Made by a program: the position numbers and the translations under genes. Of a stretch of DNA of 64,000 nucleotides, positions 23,237 through 31,396 are shown piece by piece. The notes beneath the pieces are model-generated. The model made no database searches. It was not told the DNA's origin and saw nothing but the letters and a program-made list of their open reading frames with translations. How positions within the stretch are numbered: the stretch's first letter is position 1; every line of letters begins with the position of its first letter. The stretch comes from Mycolicibacterium sphagni (GTDB lineage: Bacteria; Actinomycetota; Actinomycetes; Mycobacteriales; Mycobacteriaceae): positions 372,001-436,000 of the forward strand of contig NZ_VBSB01000035.1 of NCBI RefSeq assembly GCF_013337765.1, given 5' to 3'.

Positions 23237-23693
23237 GCTCCCGCGCGATCGCGGCGTGATAGCGGTCGATGTTGGCGGGGTTGACGATTCGGAAGAAACC
23301 GTCAGGCATCGGCGCATCCTTCGGCGCCTCGATGGTCATCGTCCGCGTGAACAATGTGACGCCCTCACCGGGCGTCGTGAAGTGGTACTGGACGGTGATC
23401 CGGCCGTCCATGCCGCCGTTGCCCTCGCGATCGTGGCCGAGCCGGCCCACCGAGTTGAACACCCACAGCTTGGGCCGCACGGCGATGGCCAGATGCCAGG
23501 TGAAGATGCGGTCCCCGTCGGGGCCGCCCTCTTCCCAGGTATCGCCGACCGACAGTGGCAGCGCGTCGAGTTTGCCGACGTAATTGCTTCCCGGATACGT
23601 CTTGGTCCAGTTGGCGGGATTGGTGACGAAGTCGTAGAGCGTTTCCGGTGACTGGCTGAACGCCGTCTCCGAGCTCGTGGTCACGATGCCCAA
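23220..23693 (-). CDS. SRPBCC-family protein (polyketide cyclase/START-like)
   Basis: 157 aa from a TTG with an AGGAAAGG site at about 8 nt; a GTG three codons later is the alternative. The fold is suggested by FSQSPETLYDFVTNPANW at the start, alternating beta strands (GRITVQYHFTT, VTLFTRTMTIEAP) and a long C-terminal helix (NIDRYHAAIARELTT). Such proteins bind hydrophobic ligands. It is divergent from the kinase-like gene. The upstream open frame (68 codons) is Arg-rich and probably not translated. Confidence 0.72.
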   Translation of the reverse strand: MGIVTTSSETAFSQSPETLYDFVTNPANWTKTYPGSNYVGKLDALPLSVGDTWEEGGPDGDRIFTWHLAIAVRPKLWVFNSVGRLGHDREGNGGMDGRITVQYHFTTPGEGVTLFTRTMTIEAPKDAPMPDGFFRIVNPANIDRYHAAIARELTTSR

Positions 23694-23784
23694 TTGCGTT
23701 GCCTTTCCTGTCTGCTGTGTGGGCAGTTTACACTTTCGCGCGAATTTGTAACTGCGCGGCGGGTGCTGGCGGTATGGTCCAACG

Positions 23785-24909
23785 GTGCGTTCGCCTTCGC
23801 GCTTCGGCGCCCATGTTGGCCGCGGTGTGCGGCGCCTTGCCCTTGACAGTGCACTCGGTAGCAGGAGGTCGTTCCCGCGCCGGATCGGCGACCTCACGCC
23901 GGCGGCGCTATCGGCGATCCTTGGTCGGCGCGTCGGGTCGGTGGCCTATCTCGACGGCGCGGTAGGCACGTCGAGCCGGGCCCGGCTCGGGCTGACCGGC
24001 GACGGGTTGCCGGCATCGGTTTTCGTGAAGATGTCCGCCGCCGGGGCGGGGATCAGGATGCTGGGCGAGCTCGCCGGTCTGGGTGAGACAGAGGCGCGCT
24101 TCTACCGCGAGCTGGCGCCGGAACTCGGTGCCGGCGTTCCGCGCTCGTATGGCTCGGCGTTCGACAGCCTGACCGGTCGCTTCGTCGTCGTTCTCGAGGA
24201 CATGACCACCTCGCCGTGCCAGTTCCCGGACACCTTGAACCCGCTGTCTACCGATCAGATGGCGCAACTGGTCGAGGTGCTGGCGGGTCTGCATGCGACG
24301 TTCTGGGGGAGACTGCCGCAAAAGCCTGGTGGCGGTGGCCAATTCGGCTGGCTACTGGCGCCCTCGAATGATCCGGCCAACCTCATGACGCCGTCGGTGA
24401 TGCGGATGTCGGCGCGCCGGCTGGCCGGCGTGACATCGATACCGGTGGACGCCGGTCGCTACATCTGGGAGAACTTTCCCGCCGCTGTCGCCGCGATCGA
24501 CAGTGGGCCGCACACCGTCTTGCACGGCGACTCTCACCCGGGCAACACCTACTTCCGCGACGGCCGGGCCGGGCTGCTGGACTGGCAGGTCGTCCGCCGC
24601 GGCCATCCCTCGCGCGACCTCGCGTACGCGATCGTGCTCGGCACGCCGGTCAGCGACCGGGCGCGCGTCGAGCGGGACCTGCTCGACACCTATCGCGGCG
24701 CACTGGCCGCCAACGGCGGGCCGCAACTGGACCGCGAGGAGTTGTGGACGCGCTACCGGCAAGCCGTTGTGCACCCGTATGTTTCGGGCCTGGCAACGGC
24801 AGGCCTCGGCGGGATGCAGGACGACGGTGTCGCCCTTGAGGGCTTACGGAGAGCGGTGACGGCGCTACAGGAAGTCGACACCGTCGCCGCCCTGCAACAA
24901 GCGCGCTGA
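23785..24909 (+). CDS. Aminoglycoside/choline-kinase-like phosphotransferase (CHK-type)
   Basis: 374 aa from a GTG. The kinase catalytic loop is HTVLHGDSHPGNTYF (about residue 250) and the metal-binding aspartate lies in AGLLDWQVV. An N-terminal lobe strand ends in VFVKMS, and FVVVLEDMTT is the hinge. The family includes ecdysteroid-kinase-like and acyl-CoA-associated phosphotransferases that are common in mycobacterial lipid and steroid regions. The substrate is unknown. It ends 2 nt before the convergent small secreted protein. Confidence 0.8.
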   Translation: MRSPSRFGAHVGRGVRRLALDSALGSRRSFPRRIGDLTPAALSAILGRRVGSVAYLDGAVGTSSRARLGLTGDGLPASVFVKMSAAGAGIRMLGELAGLGETEARFYRELAPELGAGVPRSYGSAFDSLTGRFVVVLEDMTTSPCQFPDTLNPLSTDQMAQLVEVLAGLHATFWGRLPQKPGGGGQFGWLLAPSNDPANLMTPSVMRMSARRLAGVTSIPVDAGRYIWENFPAAVAAIDSGPHTVLHGDSHPGNTYFRDGRAGLLDWQVVRRGHPSRDLAYAIVLGTPVSDRARVERDLLDTYRGALAANGGPQLDREELWTRYRQAVVHPYVSGLATAGLGGMQDDGVALEGLRRAVTALQEVDTVAALQQAR

Positions 24910-24911
24910 GG

Positions 24912-25199
24912 CTACTTGGAGCAGTTGATGGTGACGTAGGCGATGCCCTGGCTGCCCGCGGTCCCCTGTGTGTTGATATCGGTCACGGTGCAGGCCGACA
25001 GCCCCCCGTTGGGGACGCCGTTCTCGTACTGCAGCGAGACATCGTAGCCCGCGGCGTCGAGGTCACGGATGGTGGCGGCAGCCGACTCCGAGCCGGGCTC
25101 GGGAATGCTGGGCGGATCAGCAACGGCCAACGGGGCCAGCACAATCGACGCGCCGACACTAATCAGCAGCGGTGCGACGTAGCGCATTGGGAGCGACAT
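24912..25199 (-). CDS. Small secreted protein with one Cys pair
   Basis: 95 aa. Residues 1-27 are a Sec signal peptide ending ...LAVAD. The mature part (about 68 aa) has two Cys (SACTVTDI and TINCSK) that could form a disulfide, and a DLDAAGYDVSLQYENG segment seen in small mycobacterial secreted proteins of unknown role. A start four codons later (MRYVAP) is also possible. Convergent with the phosphotransferase gene. Confidence 0.75.
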   Translation of the reverse strand: MSLPMRYVAPLLISVGASIVLAPLAVADPPSIPEPGSESAAATIRDLDAAGYDVSLQYENGVPNGGLSACTVTDINTQGTAGSQGIAYVTINCSK

Positions 25200-25341
25200 C
25201 AGGGTCCTTCCTGGACGGCCGGCCTACGGGGCTGTCGTCAAGGATGACAGCAAAGTCATGGCCGGACTTGCCACTGTGCGAACGAGAGTTGAACAGGTTC
25301 CGAACAGCCGACGACTCAGCAGGTCAGCCTGGCCGTGTCGG

Positions 25342-28230
25342 TCACGGCGAATTGCCGGGCGCGCTGGCGTCCACCGACGGCCGATCCGCCGATTCCGCTG
25401 GCGAGGGCCACGGTTGCGGTAGCGGGCGCTGACGCACCCGCTGGGGCCACCAGAACCACTTACCGAGGAGTGCGGCGATGGACGGCGTCATGAACGAGCG
25501 GACCACCAGCGTGTCGAACAGCAGACCAAGGGCGATCGTCGTTCCCACCTGACCGCCGACCCGTAGCGGGCTGACCGACATCGAGGCCATGGTGAAGGCG
25601 AACACCAAGCCCGCCGAGGTCACCACCGACCCACTGCCGGCCATTGCCCGGATGATCCCGGTGTTCAGCCCGGCATGGATCTCTTCCTTGAACCGGGCCA
25701 CCAGCAGCAGGTTGTAGTCCGATCCCACCGCCAACAGGATGATCACCGCCATCGCGATGACCAGCCAGTGCAGCGGCTGGCCGAGTATGTGCTGCCAGAG
25801 CAGCACCGAGAGCCCGAACGAGGCGCCAAGCGATAGCACCACCGTGCCCACGATCACCCCCGCCGCCACCACGCTTCGGGTGATCACCAGCATGATGATG
25901 AAGATCAGGCACAGTGCCGCGATGCCGGCGATCATCAGGTCGTAGTTGGCGCCTTGCTGCATGTCCTTGTAGACCGACGCGGTGCCGCCCAGATAGACCT
26001 TCGAGCCCTCCAGCGGGGTGCCCTTGATCGCCTCGAATGCGGCGTTCTTGATCTTGTCGATGTGCGAGATGCCTTCCGGCGTCGCGGGGTCTCCCTCATG
26101 GGAAATGATGAACCGCACCGCTTTTCCGTCCGGCGACACGAACATCTTCAGACCGCGCTTGAACTCCGGGTTGTCGAACACCTCGGGTGGCAGATAGAAC
26201 GAATCGTCGTTCTTCGACGCGTCGTAGGCCTGCCCCAGCGCGGTCGCGTTCTGCTGCATGGCGTCCATCTGATTCTGGAGGCCACCCATCGTCGACTGCA
26301 TCGTCAGCATCGTCGACTTCATGGTCTTCATGGTCGCGATCATCGGCGGCATGATCTCGACCATCTTCGGCATCAGGACGTCGAGCCTGTCCATGTCGAC
26401 GACCAGTCTCCCGAGATCGTCACTGAGAGTGTCGATTCCGTCGAGCGCGTCGAAGATCGACCGGATCGAGTAGCAGAGTGGGATGTCGTAGCAGTGCGGT
26501 TCCCAGTACAGGTAGTTGCGGATCGGCCGGAAGAAATCGTCGAAATTGGCGATCTGGTCCCGGATTTGGTTGGTGTCGAGGACCATCTGCTTGGTCTTGC
26601 CGACCATGCTGTGGGTGATGCCGACCATCTCTTTGGTCAGCACCAGCATGCGCTCCATCGTGTCGATGGTGACCTGCAGCTCGTCGCCCATCTTCAGCAT
26701 GTCCTTCATGCGGTCCTGCAGATAGGACATGTTCATCGTCTGGTTGGTGCCCTGCATGCTGATGATGAACGGGATCGAGGTGTGCTCGATCGGGGTGCCC
26801 AGCGGCCGGGTGATGGTCTGTACCCGGCCGATGCCAGGAATGTGGAAGACGGACTTGGCGATCCGGTCGACGACGAGCATGTCGGCCGGGTTGCGCACAT
26901 CGTGGTCGGTTTCGATCAGCAGCAGCTCGGGATTCATCCGGGCTTGCGGAAAGTGCCGGTCGGCCGCGGCGTAGCCCTGGTTGGCCGGGATGTCGCCGGG
27001 CAGGTAGTAGCGGTCGTTGTAATTGGTCTTGTACGTCGGCAGCGCCAGCAGCCCGATCAGGGACAGTGCGATCGAGGCGACCAGAATCGGTCCTGGCCAG
27101 CGGACCACCGCGGCTCCGACCCGCCGCCACGTGTGGGTGTTCATCTTCCGCTTGGGCTCGAACAGGCCGAACCGCCCGCCGATCGAGATGACGGCGGCGC
27201 CCAGAGTCAGCGCCGCGATCACCACGACCAACATGCCGATGGCCAGCGGGAAGCCCAGCGACTGGAAATAGGGCAGCCGGGTGAAGTGCAGGCAGAAGGT
27301 CGCGCCCGCGATCGTCAGACCCGAGCCCAGAATGACGTGCGAGGTGCCGTGGTACATCGAGTAGAAGGCGGTTTCACGGTCTTCGCCGGCCAGCCTCGCT
27401 TCGTGATAGCGGCCTATGAGGAAGATCGCGTAGTCGGTAGCCGCCGCGATCGCCAGGGTCGCCAGCAGGTTCACCGCGAATGTCGACAGGCCGATGATTT
27501 CGTAGTTCCCGAGGAAGGCGATGACGCCACGGGCCGCGGTGAGCTCGGTGAACACCATGACCAGCACGAGGATCACGGTCGTGATGGAGCGGTAGACCAA
27601 CAGCAGCATCACGAAGATGACGGCGATGGTGAGCGCCTCGATCATCTTGACGGCCGAGTCGCCGGCGTTGTGCTGGTCGTGGCTCAATGCCGTTGGGCCC
27701 GTGACGAAGACCTTGATTCCGGCCGGTGGCGGATTGGCGTTGACGATCTTGGTGACCGCGTCGATCGACTCGTTGGCCAGAGCTTCGCCCTGGTTGCCCG
27801 CCAGGTAAATCTGGACGTAGGCGGCCTTGCCGTCGGCGCTCTGGGAGCCGGCAGCCGTCAGCGGATCGCCCCAGAAGTCCTGGATGTGCTCGACGTGCTT
27901 GGTATCGGCGCGCAGCGCCTTGACCAGGTTGTCGTAATAGTGGTGCGCCTCGGGGCCCAGCTGCTGGTCGCCTTCCAGCAGGACCATTGCGCTGCTGTTC
28001 GAGTCGAATTCCTGGAAGGTCTTGCCGACCTGCTTCATCGCCTTCATCGACGGCGCGTCTTCGGGCGCCAGCGACACGGTGTGCTCTTGGCTCACCTGTT
28101 CCAGCGAGGGCACGGCGACGCTGAGGACGACCACGAGACCCAGCCAGAGCAGCACGATCGGCACCGAGAAGGCCCGCACGAACCGGGGGATCAGCGGGTT
28201 CTTCTTGGGTGGGGACTGGAGGTCGGTCAT
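25342..28230 (-). CDS. MmpL-family RND transporter paired with MmpS
   Basis: 962 aa with the same layout as the MmpL at 4742-7603: N-terminal TM, porter domain with a long Met-rich helical hairpin (about residues 510-650), and C-terminal TM bundle. The Asp-Tyr pairs are AATDYAIFLIGRY and VGSDYNLLLVAR. It overlaps the upstream mmpS by ATGA (28227-28230), forming an mmpS-mmpL operon of the MmpS4/L4-MmpS5/L5 type, which in mycobacteria export siderophores and lipids and can pump drugs. The two MmpLs are near paralogues. The substrate is not determined. Confidence 0.93.
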   Translation of the reverse strand: MTDLQSPPKKNPLIPRFVRAFSVPIVLLWLGLVVVLSVAVPSLEQVSQEHTVSLAPEDAPSMKAMKQVGKTFQEFDSNSSAMVLLEGDQQLGPEAHHYYDNLVKALRADTKHVEHIQDFWGDPLTAAGSQSADGKAAYVQIYLAGNQGEALANESIDAVTKIVNANPPPAGIKVFVTGPTALSHDQHNAGDSAVKMIEALTIAVIFVMLLLVYRSITTVILVLVMVFTELTAARGVIAFLGNYEIIGLSTFAVNLLATLAIAAATDYAIFLIGRYHEARLAGEDRETAFYSMYHGTSHVILGSGLTIAGATFCLHFTRLPYFQSLGFPLAIGMLVVVIAALTLGAAVISIGGRFGLFEPKRKMNTHTWRRVGAAVVRWPGPILVASIALSLIGLLALPTYKTNYNDRYYLPGDIPANQGYAAADRHFPQARMNPELLLIETDHDVRNPADMLVVDRIAKSVFHIPGIGRVQTITRPLGTPIEHTSIPFIISMQGTNQTMNMSYLQDRMKDMLKMGDELQVTIDTMERMLVLTKEMVGITHSMVGKTKQMVLDTNQIRDQIANFDDFFRPIRNYLYWEPHCYDIPLCYSIRSIFDALDGIDTLSDDLGRLVVDMDRLDVLMPKMVEIMPPMIATMKTMKSTMLTMQSTMGGLQNQMDAMQQNATALGQAYDASKNDDSFYLPPEVFDNPEFKRGLKMFVSPDGKAVRFIISHEGDPATPEGISHIDKIKNAAFEAIKGTPLEGSKVYLGGTASVYKDMQQGANYDLMIAGIAALCLIFIIMLVITRSVVAAGVIVGTVVLSLGASFGLSVLLWQHILGQPLHWLVIAMAVIILLAVGSDYNLLLVARFKEEIHAGLNTGIIRAMAGSGSVVTSAGLVFAFTMASMSVSPLRVGGQVGTTIALGLLFDTLVVRSFMTPSIAALLGKWFWWPQRVRQRPLPQPWPSPAESADRPSVDASAPGNSP

Positions 28231-28658
28231 GCGGACTTCACCAGGCAGAAGGTCTGGGCGTTGACACCGGTTGACGTCTTCTCATCCTTGAGCACGCCGT
28301 CGACCAATATGCGACAGCCGATGGTGTCGGTGTCGCCTTGGGCCACGATATTGGCGCTGGCGGCCGGGGCGGTTGTGGTGAGGGTGAGCGACCAGGGCAG
28401 CGTGATGTCACGCGCGATCTGCGGCTGCGCGTCTAGGTCGAGGTAGTTGATGGTCGCCACCGCGCCCTCGGGGCCGAAGATCTGATACGTCACCTCTTTG
28501 GGGTTGAACGGTTTGGTGTCGTTGGCCAGGCCACTGCCGGGCCGAGTGAGTTCGGTCTTGCCGAAGACGCCGTGCAGCCGGACCACGCCGAATGCGGCAA
28601 GGGCCACCACGATCACGATGACCAGCGGAATCCACGCCCGCCTCAATGCCTTGACCAT
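28227..28658 (-). CDS. MmpS-family periplasmic accessory protein
   Basis: 143 aa. One N-terminal membrane anchor (IPLVIVIVVALAAFGVV), then a periplasmic beta-sandwich with VTYQIFGPEGAVATINYLD and the conserved Cys pair (TIGCRILVDG and AQTFCLVKS). It works with the adjacent MmpL, probably as a periplasmic adaptor. It overlaps mmpL by four bases. Two 17-bp direct repeats lie about 120 nt upstream and are the likely control site. Confidence 0.92.
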   Translation of the reverse strand: MVKALRRAWIPLVIVIVVALAAFGVVRLHGVFGKTELTRPGSGLANDTKPFNPKEVTYQIFGPEGAVATINYLDLDAQPQIARDITLPWSLTLTTTAPAASANIVAQGDTDTIGCRILVDGVLKDEKTSTGVNAQTFCLVKSA

Positions 28659-28971
28659 AGGATTTCCCGACGAGATTACGACGCCGACACGGACAGCGCG
28701 ATGACTCCTTCAGCGCTATTCGTGAGCGCGGCCGTCCGTCTCATCTCAACCCCGTTTTCTTCGTGTCTGGTCGCGACAGCTTAGCTGATTTAACTGAGAG
28801 ATTAGCTCACTTAACTGATCGGACGATACCCCCCGGTAGCTTCGCCAATCGATCTCCCTCGGCCAATCGTGGGTGAGGTCACATCATCCCCGAAGTGAGA
28901 TTCAGGCGTCACCGGGGCAATTGTGCGGTATGGCTCTTGCGGCGGTGTTTAGCTGTCCTACAATCTTGCCC
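28659..28971. other. 313-nt divergent intergenic region (mmpS / DUF732)
   Basis: Contains promoters for the mmpS-mmpL operon (minus) and DUF732 (plus). The stretch 28770-28830 is clearly AT-richer than the surroundings and carries the paired repeats listed separately. Nothing coding is convincing. Confidence 0.4.
28781..28818. promoter_or_regulatory. Two 17-bp direct repeats upstream of mmpS
   Basis: TTAGCTGATTTAACTGA (28781-28797) and TTAGCTCACTTAACTGA (28802-28818) differ at two positions and start 21 nt apart, two helical turns, so two proteins could bind one DNA face. Likely operator for an mmpS-mmpL repressor encoded elsewhere. Confidence 0.6.
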
Positions 28972-29310
28972 ATGAACGTTACGAGGCTTGCCATGGCCGC
29001 CATTGCGGCCGTCGCGGCGCCGATTGTCCTGGCCGCGCCGTCGCACGCCGATCCCGACACGGACTTCGCCAACCAGCTGCACACCTTCGGGATCTACGGG
29101 CCTCGTGACTACAACGCGTGGATCGGCAAGATCACCTGCAAGCGACTGGCCACCGGTCTGGACAATGACACCTACGCGTCTGCCAAGTTCATCCTGACCA
29201 ACCTGCCGTTGAACAGCACCCAGGGCCAGGCGATCCAGTTCCTCGGCGCCGCGATCGCCACGTACTGCCCGGATCAGGTCGGCGTACTGCAGCGGGCGGC
29301 CGTTCAGTAG
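28972..29310 (+). CDS. Secreted DUF732 protein
   Basis: 112 aa. Signal peptide residues 1-26 (AIAAVAAPIVLAAPSHA), then the typical DUF732 domain: DFANQLHTFGIYGPRDY, Cys in ITCKRLATG and ATYCPDQ, probably disulfide-bonded. Length and pattern match this mycobacteria-specific secreted family of unknown function. The inner ATG is used, since the upstream codons lack signal character. It lies 6 nt ahead of the SRPBCC gene on the same strand. Confidence 0.87.
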   Translation: MNVTRLAMAAIAAVAAPIVLAAPSHADPDTDFANQLHTFGIYGPRDYNAWIGKITCKRLATGLDNDTYASAKFILTNLPLNSTQGQAIQFLGAAIATYCPDQVGVLQRAAVQ

Positions 29311-29316
29311 CTCGCG

Positions 29317-29772
29317 ATGGCCGGCCCTGTCGACCGCGTCCTCATCCAGGACGTGCCCGGCGCCCCCGACGACGTTCGGGCTCACTACGTCGATCTGAAC
29401 AACATCAGGGACGTTCACCCATTGGTGGTGTCGGTCGAGAGCTTGTCGCGCATCGATACCGGTGATGGTTACGTACAGGTCTACCGCGTCCGCGACCGCA
29501 TCCCGTTGCGCATCATGACGCTGCCGATCACCTACACAGCCACCCTTGAAGTACCAGCGGCCGGCCCGGTGTTCAGCCAGGCTCGCCAGTTCCCGGCGGT
29601 TCACCTGGATTCGGTGATTTCTTTCGACCCGATATCGGCCGGGACCCGGCTGACCGAACGAATCCGGTTCACCGCGCCGTGGCCGCTGCTGGCCGTCACC
29701 GTCCGCCAGGCGGTCGAGGCCCACAAGGAGATGCTGGCCGGCATCCGCCGGCATTTCGAGACTGGCGATTAG
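29317..29772 (+). CDS. SRPBCC-family protein
   Basis: 151 aa. Beta-rich START-like fold: YVDLNNIRDVHPLVVSV at the start, GTRLTERIRFTAPWPLL near residue 115 and a C-terminal helix VRQAVEAHKEMLAGIRRHF. It is 6 nt downstream of the DUF732 gene and probably cotranscribed. It converges with the SDR gene with a 4-nt overlap. A ligand cannot be inferred. Confidence 0.75.
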   Translation: MAGPVDRVLIQDVPGAPDDVRAHYVDLNNIRDVHPLVVSVESLSRIDTGDGYVQVYRVRDRIPLRIMTLPITYTATLEVPAAGPVFSQARQFPAVHLDSVISFDPISAGTRLTERIRFTAPWPLLAVTVRQAVEAHKEMLAGIRRHFETGD

Positions 29773-30509
29773 CCGGCGGTCTTGCCGTTGTCGACGTTGT
29801 AGACCGCGCCGTGGATGGTGACGGCGTCGTCGCTGGCAAGGAACGCGATCACCTTCGCCACATCGACGGGCGCCATCATTCCGCGGGGCGCCGCGATCCG
29901 CATGATCAGGTTCCAGTCCGCGTCGTCGGGGGTCTTGAACTCGGTCACCTGCGGGGTGAGCATCCCGCCCGGGCAGATCACGTTCACCCGCAACTGCTCC
30001 TTGGTGTATTCGATCGCCAGGGCCTTGGTCATACCGACCAGCCCGTGTTTGGCAGCGCAGTACGCCGCGGAGTAGACCTCGCCCTCGATGCCGGCGATGG
30101 AGGCGACGTTGACGATATTGCCGCCGACCTCCAGCAGGTGCGGTAGCGCTGCACGGATCAGGTAGAACGGGCCGTTGAGGTTCACCGCGAGGTCGTAGTC
30201 CCAGTCCTCGTCGGTCACCGACGTGGTGTTCCGCATCTGGTGAAAACCCGCCGCGTTCACCAGCACATCGACCCTGCCGAAGCGTTCGACGCACTGGGCG
30301 ACGGCGTCGCGGCAAGCCTGCGCGCTGGTGATGTCGACCGAGGCGTAGGCACCGCCGGGAACCGATTCGAAGACCGTCGCCATCCGTTCGGAATCGCGCG
30401 CGATGCCGAACACTGTGGCTCCGCGCTCGGCGAACAATTGCGCGGTCGCGGCCCCGAGACCCGACGAGGCGCCCGTCACCAGCGCGACTTTCCCGTTCAG
30501 CTGTGTCAT
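29769..30509 (-). CDS. Short-chain dehydrogenase/reductase
   Basis: 246 aa classical SDR: nucleotide loop VTGASSGLGAA (residues 11-21), NAAG motif in VLVNAAGFHQ, Ser in NVASIAG, catalytic YCAAK (Tyr-x-x-x-Lys) and VICPGG. The SDR uses NAD(P)H on an unknown alcohol or ketone. It starts 19 nt after the repeat/Cys-rich gene, with an AAAGGG site, and is likely cotranscribed with it. Confidence 0.88.
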   Translation of the reverse strand: MTQLNGKVALVTGASSGLGAATAQLFAERGATVFGIARDSERMATVFESVPGGAYASVDITSAQACRDAVAQCVERFGRVDVLVNAAGFHQMRNTTSVTDEDWDYDLAVNLNGPFYLIRAALPHLLEVGGNIVNVASIAGIEGEVYSAAYCAAKHGLVGMTKALAIEYTKEQLRVNVICPGGMLTPQVTEFKTPDDADWNLIMRIAAPRGMMAPVDVAKVIAFLASDDAVTIHGAVYNVDNGKTAG

Positions 30510-30528
30510 TGCCCGACCCTTTCTGGGG

Positions 30529-31014
30529 CTAGGCGTGTACGTCCCGGAGCCCCACTGCGTTGCGCAGTCCCGAGCAGTTGTAGCACCCGACACAACCCAC
30601 GCAGTCGGTGCATCGGGCGCAGCCGATGCAACCCGTGCAGCGGCGGCATGCGAAACAGGCCAGGCACGCCATGCACTCACGCAACCGAACCGACAGCACG
30701 GTGAGCACGCTGCCTGCGACGACGGCGCTGCCCGCGGTGGCGACCGATCCGGCGACGACGGCGCTGCCTGCGGTCGCGACGGATCCGGCGACGACGGCGC
30801 TGCCCGCGGTCGCGACCGCACCGGTGACGAAGGCGCTGCCGACCGTGGCGATCGCAGCGGTGACCGCCGCGCTGTCGAAGGTGGCGATCGATCCGGTGAC
30901 CGCCGCGCTGCGCACGGTGTTGATCGATCCGGTAACCGCGGCACTGTCGGCCGTCGCGAGAGAACCGACCACCGCATGCGGCTCAGGCCGCTTCATGACT
31001 GCGAGTGACTTCAC
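30529..31014 (-). CDS. Repeat protein with 12-residue units and a C-x-x periodic tail
   Basis: 161 aa, unrecognised. Residues ~20-108 are about seven and a half 12-residue units of the type SAVVAGSVATAG. Residues 114-147 contain 12 Cys spaced exactly three apart (CMACLACFACRRCTGCIGCA, then RCTDCVGCVGCYNC). The repeated Val/Ala/Ser pattern suggests a beta-solenoid-like fold, and the Cys strip could bind several metal ions, form disulfides or be a modification target. There is no signal peptide. The GTG start is weak; an ATG six codons in is the alternative. It precedes the SDR gene by 19 nt. A plus-strand ORF overlaps, but it lacks a rational pattern of its own. Confidence 0.6.
   Translation of the reverse strand: MKSLAVMKRPEPHAVVGSLATADSAAVTGSINTVRSAAVTGSIATFDSAAVTAAIATVGSAFVTGAVATAGSAVVAGSVATAGSAVVAGSVATAGSAVVAGSVLTVLSVRLRECMACLACFACRRCTGCIGCARCTDCVGCVGCYNCSGLRNAVGLRDVHA
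30720..30985. repeat. 36-bp tandem repeat array inside the Cys-tailed gene
   Basis: Phased CTG steps occur at 30728, 30764, 30800, 30836, 30872, 30908 and 30944, a strict 36-bp period, with three nearly identical central units. The period equals 12 codons, so copy-number change keeps the frame. Confidence 0.85.
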
Positions 31015-31115
31015 GTGACGAGCATGTCAGCCGAAGCGCGGTCCGGCCGTCCGAACCGTTGATCGGTCGGCGCCGATGCTGCGATAATCGGCGCGAGTCA
31101 GGGACCGGAGGGGGC

Positions 31116-31295
31116 ATGGTTACCGCAATTCGCTCGCTGGCCGCGGTTGTTCTGTTCATCGGCGCCGCGGCGGGACTGGCTGTCCCCGCAACCGCTGACC
31201 GCCCGATGGAAGGCAGTTACAGCTCTTCCGAAGTAGGCCTGCCGTCCGCGACGTGGACCGCGCTCCAATGCAACCAGTTCGGGGTGTGCCGCTAG
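31116..31295 (+). CDS. Short secreted peptide
   Basis: 59 aa. A strong GGAGGGGG site precedes the ATG. Residues 1-28 are a signal peptide ending PATAD, leaving about 31 aa with two Cys (TALQCNQFGVCR). The start RPMEGSYSSSEVGLPSATWT resembles the N terminus of longer mycobacterial secreted proteins, so this may be a shortened member. It is plus-strand, 100 nt ahead of crtI, divergent from the repeat gene. Confidence 0.65.
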   Translation: MVTAIRSLAAVVLFIGAAAGLAVPATADRPMEGSYSSSEVGLPSATWTALQCNQFGVCR

Positions 31296-31339
31296 CGCGT
31301 CCGCACCTCTTCTGATTGCAAAGGCCTCCTGCGGGGTAT

Positions 31340-31354
31340 GGGCACGACGTGCCC
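31340..31354. promoter_or_regulatory. Perfect 15-bp palindrome upstream of crtI
   Basis: GGGCACGACGTGCCC, 7-nt arms around a central A, 42 nt before the crtI start and 44 nt after the small secreted gene. It could be an operator for the carotenoid operon or a hairpin; it lacks a T-run, so it is a poor intrinsic terminator. Confidence 0.5.
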
Positions 31355-31396
31355 GGCCTGGGCGAGCCAAGCCCTCGGCGGGGAGAGGAGCGATTG

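Noticed and set aside
25954..28446. 830-codon open frame on the plus strand opposite mmpL-mmpS
   Set aside because: Antisense shadow of GC-rich coding DNA; His/Val/Arg/Gly-rich translation without any domain, while the minus frame is a full MmpL.
30720..30985. CRISPR-like appearance of a 36-bp period
   Set aside because: The units are contiguous without unique spacers and lie within a coding frame.
30608..31018. 136-codon plus-strand frame across the 36-bp repeats
   Set aside because: The repeats are in frame on both strands because 36 is a multiple of 3, but only the minus frame adds the ordered C-x-x tail. Kept as the less likely alternative.
31340..31354. Palindrome as an intrinsic terminator
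   Set aside because: No T-run follows on either strand; an operator is more likely.
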